A stretch of DNA of 64,000 nt from Streptomyces syringium. Its GTDB lineage: Bacteria; Actinomycetota; Actinomycetes; Streptomycetales; Streptomycetaceae. This document shows, one piece after another, positions 42,790-50,770 of this stretch; the stretch's first letter is position 1, and each line of letters opens with the position of its first letter. The translations under genes were made by a program, and so were the position numbers. The notes below the pieces were generated by a model. The model saw only the letters and a list, made by a program, of their open reading frames with translations, had not been told where the DNA came from and did no database searches. Where the stretch lies: the NCBI RefSeq assembly GCF_017876625.1, contig NZ_JAGIOH010000001.1, forward strand, positions 4,547,501-4,611,500, in the 5' to 3' direction.

Positions 42790-44060
42790 TTGCGGCGGTG
42801 CTCCAGCGTCCTGGTGACGTCGGTGAACCCCTCGCGCACGGCCACGAGCCGGCCGTCCCGCACCACCTGATAGGTGACGTTCGCGTTGACGATCCGCGGG
42901 TAGTCCGGCACGGCCAGCAGGTCCTGGTAGCGCCAGGAGAGCGGCGGCGTGAGCCCGCCCGTGCCGACGCGGTGCCCCCGGTCGAGCGCGGTCCGGACGG
43001 AGTGGGCGCTGATGTCGTCGGCGTCCAGCGCCATGAGCACCGACCGCAGGGCGGTGTAGGCGACCCATGTGGTCTGGACGCCGGGGTCGGCGGGGTCGAC
43101 CCGGTTGTCGCCGAAGGCGTGCCGGTCGATGACCTCGCGCATGGACGTCCAGCGGCGATCGTCCGCGGCGGGGTACCAGCCGGTGGCGAACGCGCCCTCC
43201 AGCGGGCTCTTCGCACCGCCGGTGCTGTCGACGAGGGACTGCTTGACGCTGCCGAGCACGGACGCGATCCGCACCTTCGCACCGGCCTCCGGCTGCCGCC
43301 GGAAGGAATCGAAGAACGTGTCCGTCCGCTCGCCGAGCGCCGCGGTGACACAGCCCCCGCCGTCGGTGCCCGCGGCCTTCAGGGCCTCCGTGCTCGTCCG
43401 CTCGTAGTCGGTGGCGTCCTCCGGCGCGCGCAGGTCGGTGGCCGGCGGCCGGCCCGCGGCGGCGAGCCCCGCGTCGAGCAGCCCGGGCAGCTGGTCGCCG
43501 GAGATCGTGTCGGGCCGCACGAGGGCGACGCGCTTGCAGACGCCCGCCAACTGGCGGCCGTTGCCCGCGAGCAGGGCGGCCTGGCCACCGTTGACCGGGT
43601 AGGAGAGCGGGCTGCTCAGCTCCTCGTCGGTCAGGCCGTAGCCGCCGATGAAGGGGGTGCCGGACGCCTCCAGGGGCGACATCATCGCGCGGCCGTGCTG
43701 GCTGTAGGAGCCGACGACCGCGACGACCCCCTCCTCGACGGCGCGCCGCGCGCAGCGCGAGGCGGTGACGGACTCATTGCGCTCGTTGCAGGTGATGACC
43801 TTGAGGTCGCGGCCGTGGATGCCGCCCCGCGCGTTGACCCAGCGGGCGAACGCCGCGGCCATCGCGGGCATGCCCGGCATGTTGGTGGCGCGGGTCCCCT
43901 CCGGGGCCCAGGTCATGACGGTGATGGGGTCCCCGGAGTCCCCCCTGGCCCCGGGGAGCCCATCACAACCGGCGAGCAGTGCCGCGCTCACCGCCACGCA
44001 CACCGCGGACACCGCGGTGGTCCGTAAGGGGCGGGTGGTCAGGCGACGCCGTCCGGTCAT
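42780..44060 (-). CDS. ABC transporter substrate-binding lipoprotein, Leu/Ile/Val-binding fold
   Basis: A 426-residue exported lipoprotein. The signal peptide ends in lipobox ALLAGC (residues about 26-31), and the mature protein is a two-lobed periplasmic-binding-protein-like domain of the LivJ type (MPAMAAAFARWVNARGGIHGRDLKVITCNE, VVAVVGSYSQHGRAMMSPLEASGTPFIGGYGLTD). No transporter subunits are adjacent, so it may act as a sensor or orphan binding protein. ATG 44060 is preferred over GTG 44069. Ligand unknown. Confidence 0.85.
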   Translation of the reverse strand: MTGRRRLTTRPLRTTAVSAVCVAVSAALLAGCDGLPGARGDSGDPITVMTWAPEGTRATNMPGMPAMAAAFARWVNARGGIHGRDLKVITCNERNESVTASRCARRAVEEGVVAVVGSYSQHGRAMMSPLEASGTPFIGGYGLTDEELSSPLSYPVNGGQAALLAGNGRQLAGVCKRVALVRPDTISGDQLPGLLDAGLAAAGRPPATDLRAPEDATDYERTSTEALKAAGTDGGGCVTAALGERTDTFFDSFRRQPEAGAKVRIASVLGSVKQSLVDSTGGAKSPLEGAFATGWYPAADDRRWTSMREVIDRHAFGDNRVDPADPGVQTTWVAYTALRSVLMALDADDISAHSVRTALDRGHRVGTGGLTPPLSWRYQDLLAVPDYPRIVNANVTYQVVRDGRLVAVREGFTDVTRTLEHRRKHP

Positions 44061-44182
44061 GGCCCGCACTCTCCCGGCCGCCGGGGAACAGATGTGTGAT
44101 CGCGGCGCAACGACGGGTGACGCCGGAGTGAATTGCGGGGGCCTGATGTGGACGGCCGATGGGGAACGTACGATCGAGTGCT

Positions 44183-44677
44183 GTGCAAGGTTCGGAGAAG
44201 TCTTCCCGTCGCGGCCGCCGCTCGACCACCATGGACGGCATGCCGCTCAATGACATGCCGTGGTGGCGCTGGCGCGTGAACGTGCGCTCCGCGCTGCACA
44301 TGCTCTCGGACCCCGTCTTCCAGCGGGAGTGCTGGCTGACCGGGCTCCCGGGGTACGGGGATGTGACCGACGCCGTCTACCGGCTCGTCGAGGACACCTG
44401 GCTGGACAACTGGTCGGCGGAGAAGTACATAGGGACGATCTTCCGGGACCCGGCCGAGGCCAATCTCGTCGACGTCGCCGTTCTGCGGGTGCTGCGGATC
44501 ATGCACCAGGTCGGTGCCGACGCGCCCGTCTCGGCGTACCTGGAGCACCACGCCTGGCCCGAGGCCGTACGGGCTGCCCGCGAGGCACACGTCCGGCTGG
44601 CGGCGAACGACGGGGACGAACCGGACGTACCGCCCCGCCCGCTCGACGTGCTGGCGCAGCTCACCCGCATCGCCTGA
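44183..44677 (+). CDS. SCO4402-family conserved protein
   Basis: A 164-residue soluble protein: MPLNDMPWWRWRVNVRSALHMLSDPVFQRECWLTGLPGYGDVTDAVYRLVEDTWLDNWSAE, ending PRPLDVLAQLTRIA. It belongs to a streptomycete family known by the S. coelicolor locus SCO4402, conserved next to purU; function unknown. I chose GTG 44183 because a TACGAT -10-like box (44169-44174) ends 8 nt upstream, pointing to a leaderless transcript. ATG 44159 and ATG 44231 are alternatives. Confidence 0.8.
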   Translation: MQGSEKSSRRGRRSTTMDGMPLNDMPWWRWRVNVRSALHMLSDPVFQRECWLTGLPGYGDVTDAVYRLVEDTWLDNWSAEKYIGTIFRDPAEANLVDVAVLRVLRIMHQVGADAPVSAYLEHHAWPEAVRAAREAHVRLAANDGDEPDVPPRPLDVLAQLTRIA

Positions 44678-44779
44678 CGCGCGCGGAGCCCGGTTCGGGG
44701 GCTCACTCCGGGCCTCGCCCCGGGTCTCGCGGAGGCGGGCGGTCCGATGGGCCCGGCGGGTATGCGACGCTATTGGGCT

Positions 44780-45664
44780 ATGAACGCCTCGCAGCTCCCC
44801 GCCTCCGAAGGGGCCCCCGAACAGTACGTCCTCACCCTCTCCTGCCCGGACAAGCAGGGCATCGTGCACGCGGTGTCCAGCTACCTCTTCATGACCGGTT
44901 GCAACATCGAGGACAGCCAGCAGTTCGGCGACCACGACACCGGGCTCTTCTTCATGCGGGTCCACTTCACCGCGGACCCGCCGGTGACGGTGGAGAAGCT
45001 GCGGGCCAGCTTCGCGGCCATCGGCGACACCTTCCACATGGACTGGCAGATCCACCGCTCCGACGAGAAGATGCGCGTCGTGCTGATGGTGTCCAAGTTC
45101 GGGCACTGCCTCAACGACCTGCTCTTCCGCTCCCGGATCGGCGCCCTGCCGGTCGAGATCGCGGCGGTCGTCTCCAACCACACCGACTTCGCCGAGCTGG
45201 TCGGCTCCTACGGCATCCCCTTCCGCCACATCCCGGTGACGAAGGAGAACAAGCCGCAGGCGGAGGCGGAGCTGCTGGAGCTGGTCCGCGCCGAGGGCGT
45301 CGAGCTGGTCGTGCTGGCCCGCTACATGCAGGTGCTCTCCGACGACCTGTGCAAGGCGCTGTCGGGCCGGATCATCAACATCCACCACTCCTTCCTGCCG
45401 AGCTTCAAGGGCGCCAAGCCCTACCACCAGGCGCACGCGCGCGGCGTGAAGCTGATCGGCGCCACGGCGCACTACGTGACCGCCGACCTCGACGAGGGCC
45501 CGATCATCGAGCAGGAGGTCGAGCGCGTCGCCCACGGCGTCACGCCCGACCAGCTCGTCGCGATCGGCCGCGACGTGGAGTGCCAGGCGCTGGCGCGCGC
45601 GGTGAAGTGGCACAGCGAGCACCGGGTGCTGCTGAACGGGCGGCGGACGGTCGTTTTCGCGTAG
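44780..45664 (+). CDS. purU: Formyltetrahydrofolate deformylase
   Basis: A 294-residue enzyme with an N-terminal ACT domain (YVLTLSCPDKQGIVHAVSSYLFMTGCNIEDSQQFGD) and a C-terminal formyltransferase-fold hydrolase domain (VLMVSKFGHCLNDLLFRSRIGALPVEIAAVVSNH, INIHHSFLPSFKGAKPYHQAHARGVKLIGATAHYVTADLDEGPIIEQ) with the catalytic Asn-His-Asp set. It hydrolyses 10-formyl-THF to THF and formate, balancing one-carbon pools. ATG 44780 is preferred; ATG 44762 would add six residues. Confidence 0.96.
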   Translation: MNASQLPASEGAPEQYVLTLSCPDKQGIVHAVSSYLFMTGCNIEDSQQFGDHDTGLFFMRVHFTADPPVTVEKLRASFAAIGDTFHMDWQIHRSDEKMRVVLMVSKFGHCLNDLLFRSRIGALPVEIAAVVSNHTDFAELVGSYGIPFRHIPVTKENKPQAEAELLELVRAEGVELVVLARYMQVLSDDLCKALSGRIINIHHSFLPSFKGAKPYHQAHARGVKLIGATAHYVTADLDEGPIIEQEVERVAHGVTPDQLVAIGRDVECQALARAVKWHSEHRVLLNGRRTVVFA

Positions 45665-45679
45665 TCGCGTCCCGCGAGG

Positions 45680-46846
45680 TCAGGCTGGTTGCGGGCTGCG
45701 GGGGCCCTGGAGCTCCCGCAGCTGCGCCTTCAGCGCTGCCTCCAGCTCGATGCTCCGGCGTAGCTGGGCATGGGCGTCGTCGAGGGCCTGGCGCAGTTCG
45801 TCCAACCGGTCGGCCTCCGGCAGTGGCGCGGGCAGCGTGGGCCGGGCACGCAGGGCGGCCAGATGCAATGCCTGGAGGCGCCGCAGCGCCTCCGGCGCCG
45901 GCTCCTGGCCTCGGCACAGCGACGCCTCCCGCACCAGCACCCGGAGAAAATCCCGCGGTGGGATGCGGCTGCCCGAGAGATACCGGGAGAGGGTGCTCGG
46001 GTTCACGTGGTGACGCGCGGCGAATCGTCTCAGGGAGACGCCGAGCTTGTCGAAGAGTTCCCGCAGTGCTTGGGCCAGCAGGCGCTGCTCGTGCGGTACC
46101 TCGCCGATGGGGTTCAGGGCGTGATCCTGGCGCGGGGGCAGGACGACGGTCTGCACGGTTTCGGCGAGGACCCGCGAGGCGGCGGGCGCGGATACGGGCC
46201 GTGGGGGTCGCTGACAGTTCCTGTGCACGCGGAGCCAGTGCTCCTGCCACTCCTCGGCCACCGGACGGGTTTCCTCCGCGTGGATGCGGCTCTGTCGTTG
46301 GGCGACGGTCAGACAGGCGAGCACGAGCGATCTGACGACGAACGCGTTCGGCAGCGAGGCGCGGCTGCGGCTCAGGGCGTCACCGATGGTGCTGCGGGGC
46401 AGCCGGCAGCCCCTGCCGAACGCTACGGCCTCGAGCCGGGACAGGGACGGATTGCCCGCCCAGAGCTTGAGTTCCCGCAGGCAGGCGATGAACTCCTGAG
46501 GGGTCCCGGCCAAGGCGGGGACGGGTGGTTCGGTCGACCACGGGCGCACCTCGGCGGCCGCCGGGCCGTCGAGTGGACCCGGACCGGTCGGGTGCTGGGC
46601 GATGAGCCATTGCTCGGTCCAGTGCTCGCGGCCGCCACCACAGGCCGTGGCATAGGCGAGGGTGAGTTCGAGGCTCGGGAGCTTCCGGCCCGCCGCTGCC
46701 TGGGACAGCGCGGACACCGAGTACTTCGCCCGCCGGGCGAGTGTCGTATAGGTCGGGGATCCGGAGGACTGTCGCAGCTTCCGCAGTTGCCGGGCGAACG
46801 TCGCGTACGGGGCCGTGGGATCGATGGGGTTTTCCGGGCGTGCCAC
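45680..46846 (-). CDS. Regulator with three XRE-like helix-turn-helix domains and C-terminal coiled coil
   Basis: A 388-residue soluble protein. HTH 1 is at residues about 14-65 (ARQLRKLRQSSGSPTYTTLARRAKYSVSALSQAAAGRKLPSLELTLAYATACG), HTH 2 at about 118-180 (CRLPRSTIGDALSRSRASLPNAFVVRSLVLACL) and HTH 3 at about 255-305 (LVSLRRFAARHHVNPSTLSRYLSGSRIPPRDFLRVLV-like). A predicted coiled coil follows (RLDELRQALDDAHAQLRRSIELEAALKAQLREL). Three HTH units in one chain are unusual. GTG 46846 has GGGAGG upstream. It lies downstream of a tiny membrane-protein gene on the same strand, separated by a 16-bp hairpin. Confidence 0.78.
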   Translation of the reverse strand: MARPENPIDPTAPYATFARQLRKLRQSSGSPTYTTLARRAKYSVSALSQAAAGRKLPSLELTLAYATACGGGREHWTEQWLIAQHPTGPGPLDGPAAAEVRPWSTEPPVPALAGTPQEFIACLRELKLWAGNPSLSRLEAVAFGRGCRLPRSTIGDALSRSRASLPNAFVVRSLVLACLTVAQRQSRIHAEETRPVAEEWQEHWLRVHRNCQRPPRPVSAPAASRVLAETVQTVVLPPRQDHALNPIGEVPHEQRLLAQALRELFDKLGVSLRRFAARHHVNPSTLSRYLSGSRIPPRDFLRVLVREASLCRGQEPAPEALRRLQALHLAALRARPTLPAPLPEADRLDELRQALDDAHAQLRRSIELEAALKAQLRELQGPRSPQPA

Positions 46847-46866
46847 TCCCGCCTCCCTGCGGGTGG

Positions 46867-46902
46867 TCCAGGGGGTGCCGCGTTGTCGCGGCACCCCCTG
46901 GA
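46867..46902 (-). terminator. 16-bp hairpin between tiny membrane gene and three-HTH regulator
   Basis: Exact arms TCCAGGGGGTGCCGCG with a TTGT loop. It follows the stop of the 61-residue gene by 14 bp and precedes the regulator start by about 20 bp, so it could terminate or attenuate transcription between the two. Confidence 0.7.
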
Positions 46903-46915
46903 TTGCCGACAGGGG

Positions 46916-47101
46916 TCAGGACGTGCGCTGGAGCTCGCGTGCCGCCGTACCGGCGGCCAGAATGGTCGCGAGCGCGGCGGTCTCGTCGTAGCCGAGTGCG
47001 ACAAGCACGACGACGACCACCAGCACCGGAACAACCGGCGGCACTGTGAGGGTCCTGCCTCCCGGCAGACTGACGCACAGTGTGTGCGTATCGATCGCCA
47101 C
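46916..47101 (-). CDS. Tiny single-pass membrane protein
   Basis: A 61-residue protein: an N-terminal VAIDTHTLCVSLPGGRTLTV, a hydrophobic helix PPVVPVLVVVVVLVALGY, and a short tail DETAALATILAAGTAARELQ. GTG 47101 has AGGGA at a good distance; GTG 47110 is possible. It has no recognised family. It sits in tandem upstream of the three-HTH regulator. Confidence 0.55.
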   Translation of the reverse strand: MAIDTHTLCVSLPGGRTLTVPPVVPVLVVVVVLVALGYDETAALATILAAGTAARELQRTS

Positions 47102-47513
47102 TGATACCACTTCCCTTTGTCCAGACGGTCATTGACGGCGTGTCACGGTTTGCCGCCCGGGACACAGCTTCACTGTCCCAGCTCGCGTGGCGAGAAGTCA
47201 GTCGCTCCGGAGGTCTCGTTGTTTCCTGGATTCCGGGACTTCCTCCCTTGTCAGGGAGCAAGGAATGACGCGGATTGTTGCCGAGTTTCCGGAAGGCGAG
47301 TGAACAACGGCGGCCGCGTCGGTCTCATGCCTGATCAGCGCCATGGGGTTGTTCAGTGGGCGTCCGGATCCGTCCGCCGGGTGTTGCAACCCTTCCTGCA
47401 ACGCCCGGCCGCGTGGGAGAACTCATTCAAGAACTGCGGTCCAGATACCTGTTCTGTCCGGACGGTCTGTCGCAGCTTTCGGGAGCCACCCGTTGCCGCG
47501 GGCCTCTCATCCC
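47102..47513. other. Intergenic region without recognised gene
   Basis: About 410 bp upstream of the tiny membrane gene. Composition is more mixed than the flanks. I see no convincing ORF on either strand; a few short inverted repeats (e.g. GGGTGTTGCAACCC at 47380-47393) are present. Confidence 0.35.
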
Positions 47514-47549
47514 CGTGGGGCCCCGCATCCGAGGATGCGGGGCCCCACG
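47514..47549. terminator. 17-bp hairpin terminator after anti-sigma gene
   Basis: Exact arms CGTGGGGCCCCGCATCC around a 2-nt centre, 20 bp downstream of the anti-sigma stop codon on the minus strand. Confidence 0.85.
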
Positions 47550-47568
47550 TCACATGAACCCGACGTCG

Positions 47569-49300
47569 TCACAACCGCGAAAGCGACGCCGTGGCGCGCA
47601 GCACATCCCGGATCGCCTCACGGTCACCGAGCTGCCCCGCCGCCGCTTCCTCCGGCGGCACGTGTCCCGCCGCGAGGCGACAGAACTCCAGGGCGTCCAG
47701 TGCGACGTGGGCGACCTCCTCGTCCGGTGAGGGCAGGGCCGCGGGGGAGTCGAGGGGGATGTGCCAGTGGCCGCCGCCGTCGCCCTCGATCTCCAGGTGG
47801 AGGGTGCGGCCCGGGGTGCCCGCCGCGACCAGGGTGCGGGGCGGGCCCGAGAGGCCCGTGCGGCGGCGGTGCGCGATCGTGGCGGGCAGGTGCCGGGCCG
47901 CGAGGTCGATCATGTGGTGGAGGTGGCCGGCCGCCGGTGGGGCGTAGGGGTAGTGGACGGCCTCCGCGATGTCCCCGGCGTGCACCCAGCACTCGAAGGC
48001 GCGGTCGAGGAAGGAATCCCGCAGCGGCAGGGTGAACGGGCCGTACGGGACGTCCAGTTCGGCGGCGCCGCCGCCCGCGAAGGACACGGTCCTGATCAGC
48101 GAGTGGCCCTGGGAGCGCCAGGCGGCCCGCGTTTCCCCGGGCTCCTGTTCCGCGGCGGCCGACGCCCAGAACGCCTCCGTGCGTTCCGCCGGTGTCCCCG
48201 GTCCCTCGCAGCCCCGTCGGGTGGGCAGCCCGAGTGCGTCCGCGACGATGCCGTCCACGCGCGATCGTGGCGGGCAGGTGCCGGGCCGCGAGGTCGATCA
48301 TGTGGTGGAGGTGGCCGGCCGCCGGTGGGGCGTAGGGGTAGTGGACGGCCTCCGCGATGTCCCCGGCGTGCACCCAGCACTCGAAGGCGCGGTCGAGGAA
48401 GGAATCCCGCAGCGGCAGGGTGAACGGGCCGTACGGGACGTCCAGTTCGGCGGCGCCGCCGCCCGCGAAGGACACGGTCCTGATCAGCGAGTGGCCCTGG
48501 GAGCGCCAGGCGGCCCGCGTTTCCCCGGGCTCCTGTTCCGCGGCGGCCGACGCCCAGAACGCCTCCGTGCGTTCCGCCGGTGTCCCCGGTCCCTCGCAGC
48601 CCCGTCGGGTGGGCAGCCCGAGTGCGTCCGCGACGATGCCGTCCACGGCCATCAGATGGCCGATGACCTCGGCCACGGTGGTGTCCCGCCCGGCCGGGCG
48701 CCGGCCGTCGAACCAGCCCAGCCGGACCGGGGCCCGCCATTCCGCCTCGCCGATGTCGCGGAGCAGGGCGTCGAGGCGGGCGGTCTCCGCGTCGTAGGGG
48801 GCGGCCCAGTCGGGCACCGGGATACGGGCGGGGCGGCGGGTCAGGCAGGTGGCGAGGGTGCGGGAGCGCAGGGTGGGGTCGAGGTCGAGATTGTCCTCGG
48901 GGTGCAGCAGCGCGACCGCGTCGCGCAGCCGGACGGCTTCCTCCGCGCAGCTCGCGCAGTCCGTCAGATGCGCTTCGACCGCCGCCGTCTCCTCGGCGGA
49001 ACAGGCGGCCAACGCCCAGGCGCCGAGCAGGGACTTCAGCAACCCGTGGGACATCGGCGGCGCCGGTGGCGGGGGAGGCTCGGGATCGGCCTTCGGCGAG
49101 GCCGGGGGAGAGGCCGGCGGTGACGACGGTGACGACGGTGGCGACGACGGCCGCGGTGCCGGGTCCGGTGCGTACGGCCAGCGCGGCGCGTCCTCGGCGG
49201 GTGAGCGGGGCGGGGGTATGCGCGGCGGGCTGCCCGGATGGCCGCTCCCGCCGTCCGGCAGCCGGCGGCCGGGGTCCGCGGGGTCGTTCGTGCCGCTCAC
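47569..49300 (-). pseudogene. Zinc-finger anti-sigma factor with MDMPI domain, disrupted by 388-bp tandem duplication
   Basis: Removing one 388-bp repeat unit gives an intact 447-residue gene (1344 bp). The product has a Pro-rich N-terminus, an anti-sigma zinc motif VEAHLTDCASCAEEA (H-x3-C-x2-C), then a mycothiol-dependent isomerase-like domain (VPDWAAPYDAETARLDALLRDI, TTVAEVIGHLMAVDGIVADAL, AFECWVHAGDIAEAVHYPY, HMIDLAARHLPATIAHRRR) and a C-terminal domain ending in ATASLSRL. As it stands the first 347 codons are read normally, then the frame shifts to 211 unrelated codons, with a stop at 47624. GTG 49300 overlaps the sigma stop by 4 bp. The sigma-binding zinc region survives. Confidence 0.8.
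47871..48646. repeat. Exact 388-bp tandem duplication
   Basis: Copy 1 is 47871-48258 and copy 2 is 48259-48646, with no difference I could find. Both begin GCGCGATCGTGGCGGGCAGG and end at GATGCCGTCCACG. The junction shows only about 1 bp of microhomology. 388 is not a multiple of 3, so the host gene is thrown out of frame. Precise loss of one copy would restore it. Confidence 0.9.
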
Positions 49301-49869
49301 CGGCCGGCCCTCCCGCTTCCGCCGGCGGGCGGCGTCATCGCGCGGGGACCGGGGTGGGCCGTGGAGAGCAGTTGCAGGCCGAGGCGGAGCCGGCGGCGGG
49401 CCTCGTCCTCGGTGACGCCGAGGTCGGCGGCGGCCCTGCGGTAGTCGAGGCGGCGGATGTAGGCGAGGTCGAGGGCGGCGCGCAGCGGGGCGGGCATGGA
49501 CGTGACGATGTAGTCGGCGCGGGCGGCGGCGGACGCGGCGCGGACCTTCTCCTCGATCTCCTCGGGCGCGCTCTCCCGTTCGCTCTCCGACTGGCGCAGC
49601 CTGCTGACGGCCTGCCGGTGGGTGACCGTCGCGATCCAGGAGCGCAAGGGGCCCTGCTTGGGGTCGTAGGCGTCGGGGTGCTCCCAGACGTAGCCGAACA
49701 CCTCGCGGGTGACGCGGTCGGCGCCCGCCTCGTCACCGAGGACACGGTGGGCGAGGCCGTGCACGAGGGAGGCGAAGCGGTCGTACAGCTCACCGAGCGC
49801 GGCGGCCTCGCCGCTCGCGAGGCGCTGCTGCATCTTCCGGTCCCACCGGGGTGGTGCGTCGTTCGTCAT
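49297..49869 (-). CDS. ECF-type RNA polymerase sigma factor
   Basis: A 190-residue sigma-70 family protein. Region 2 spans ELYDRFASLVHGLAHRVLGDEAGADRVTREVFGYVWEHPDAYDPKQGPLRSWIATVTHRQAVSRLRQSE. Region 4 spans MPAPLRAALDLAYIRRLDYRRAAADLGVTEDEARRRLRLGLQLL. It directs polymerase to an unknown stress regulon. The downstream anti-sigma gene overlaps by 4 bp, the usual sigma/anti-sigma pair. ATG 49869 has AGGGGG upstream. A STAS protein is encoded divergently. Confidence 0.93.
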   Translation of the reverse strand: MTNDAPPRWDRKMQQRLASGEAAALGELYDRFASLVHGLAHRVLGDEAGADRVTREVFGYVWEHPDAYDPKQGPLRSWIATVTHRQAVSRLRQSESERESAPEEIEEKVRAASAAARADYIVTSMPAPLRAALDLAYIRRLDYRRAAADLGVTEDEARRRLRLGLQLLSTAHPGPRAMTPPAGGSGRAGR

Positions 49870-50263
49870 GCGGCCCCCTCCGTGCGCACCGCCACGCAGG
49901 TGGCCCCCGGTGGCGCCTCACTCACGTGTCCGTACGCGCGTACGTCGTACTGCTGCCCAAAACTGCTTGTGCCCACCGTCACATACTCGTCGAATGTAGT
50001 GGCCGGGCCCGATGGCGCAGTCGCCTTTGCGGCAAATCACCGTCCGGGAACGGCCATGGATGATATGGGTACGTTCACTTTGTGCATGTTTCGCCGATCG
50101 GTACAGATCGTACGTGCGCGAATGTGCCGATGTGTTATGCGGGTGTGACCGGATCTGTGGGCGAGGCGGCTTCGGACCGGGCATAGGCTCCTTGGCGGTC
50201 GGCGTATGCCAGGTGGTGTTTCACGCAGGAGCGGCCGGGCAGGGGCCACCGAGGAAGACGTCC
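49870..50263. promoter_or_regulatory. Divergent promoter region, sigma factor / STAS protein
   Basis: About 390 bp, locally AT-richer (around 50010-50150). It should contain an autoregulated promoter for the sigma factor; I cannot assign -35/-10 elements with confidence. No gene is seen. Confidence 0.4.
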
Positions 50264-50674
50264 GTGGGAGCGCGGGACCGAGTGAAGGGCTGCGGGCACG
50301 TGACACTGAAGGTGACGGAGGGTGAGCGGGGCGACTGGGCCGTGCTCCGGGTCTCCGGAGAGATGGACCTCGTGACCTCGCCGGCGGTCCGGCAGCATGT
50401 GCACGACGCGGTGGCCGAGGGGCGGCGTTCCCTGGTGCTCGACCTCGGTGAGGTCCGCTTCTGCGACTCCAGCGGTGTGGGCGTGCTGATCGCCGCCCGG
50501 CGGCTGATGCGGTCCTGCCAGGGGCGGCTGCGGCTGATCCTGCCCGCGCAGGGCGCGGTGGACGGCTCGCACGTCAACCGCGTGCTGGGCGCGCTCGGGG
50601 TGCGCCGCCTCTTCGAGGTCTTCCCCGACCTGGACAGCGCGACCGACGAACGGGCGAACCCGCTGTCGGCGTAG
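50264..50674 (+). CDS. STAS-domain anti-sigma factor antagonist
   Basis: A 136-residue single-domain STAS protein: VTEGERGDWAVLRVSGEMDLVTSPAVRQHVHDAV, then the phospho-acceptor loop LVLDLGEVRFCDSSGVGVLIAARRLM, in which the Ser of DSSGVG is the expected kinase target. It should bind an RsbW-like anti-sigma kinase and free a sigma factor, as BldG does. Homologous, from memory, to SCO4410. GTG 50264 has AGGAAG at 8 nt; GTG 50300 (VTLKVTEG) is an alternative. No RsbW-like kinase is adjacent. Confidence 0.9.
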   Translation: MGARDRVKGCGHVTLKVTEGERGDWAVLRVSGEMDLVTSPAVRQHVHDAVAEGRRSLVLDLGEVRFCDSSGVGVLIAARRLMRSCQGRLRLILPAQGAVDGSHVNRVLGALGVRRLFEVFPDLDSATDERANPLSA

Positions 50675-50701
50675 GCCCGGCAGGCGGATCCTCGCCGCGC
50701 G

Positions 50702-50764
50702 CCCGTCGTTGCCGCCCGCGGCGGCGAGCGCCCCGCGGGCGCGTGTCCTCGAGCGCCGGGCGGG
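50702..50764 (-). repeat. Dispersed terminator-associated repeat, copy C (inverted)
   Basis: Reverse complement reads GCTCGAGGACACGCGCCCG, GGGGCGCTCGCCGCCGCGGG, CGGCAACGACGGG, a diverged match to the core of copies A and D. It lies between the convergent STAS and histidine-kinase genes and can form hairpins. Confidence 0.6.
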
Positions 50765-50770
50765 CCGGTG

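Noticed and set aside
48096..48740. Shadow frames within the 388-bp duplication
   Set aside because: They are out-of-frame readings of the MDMPI domain created by the duplication, with no independent start or homology.
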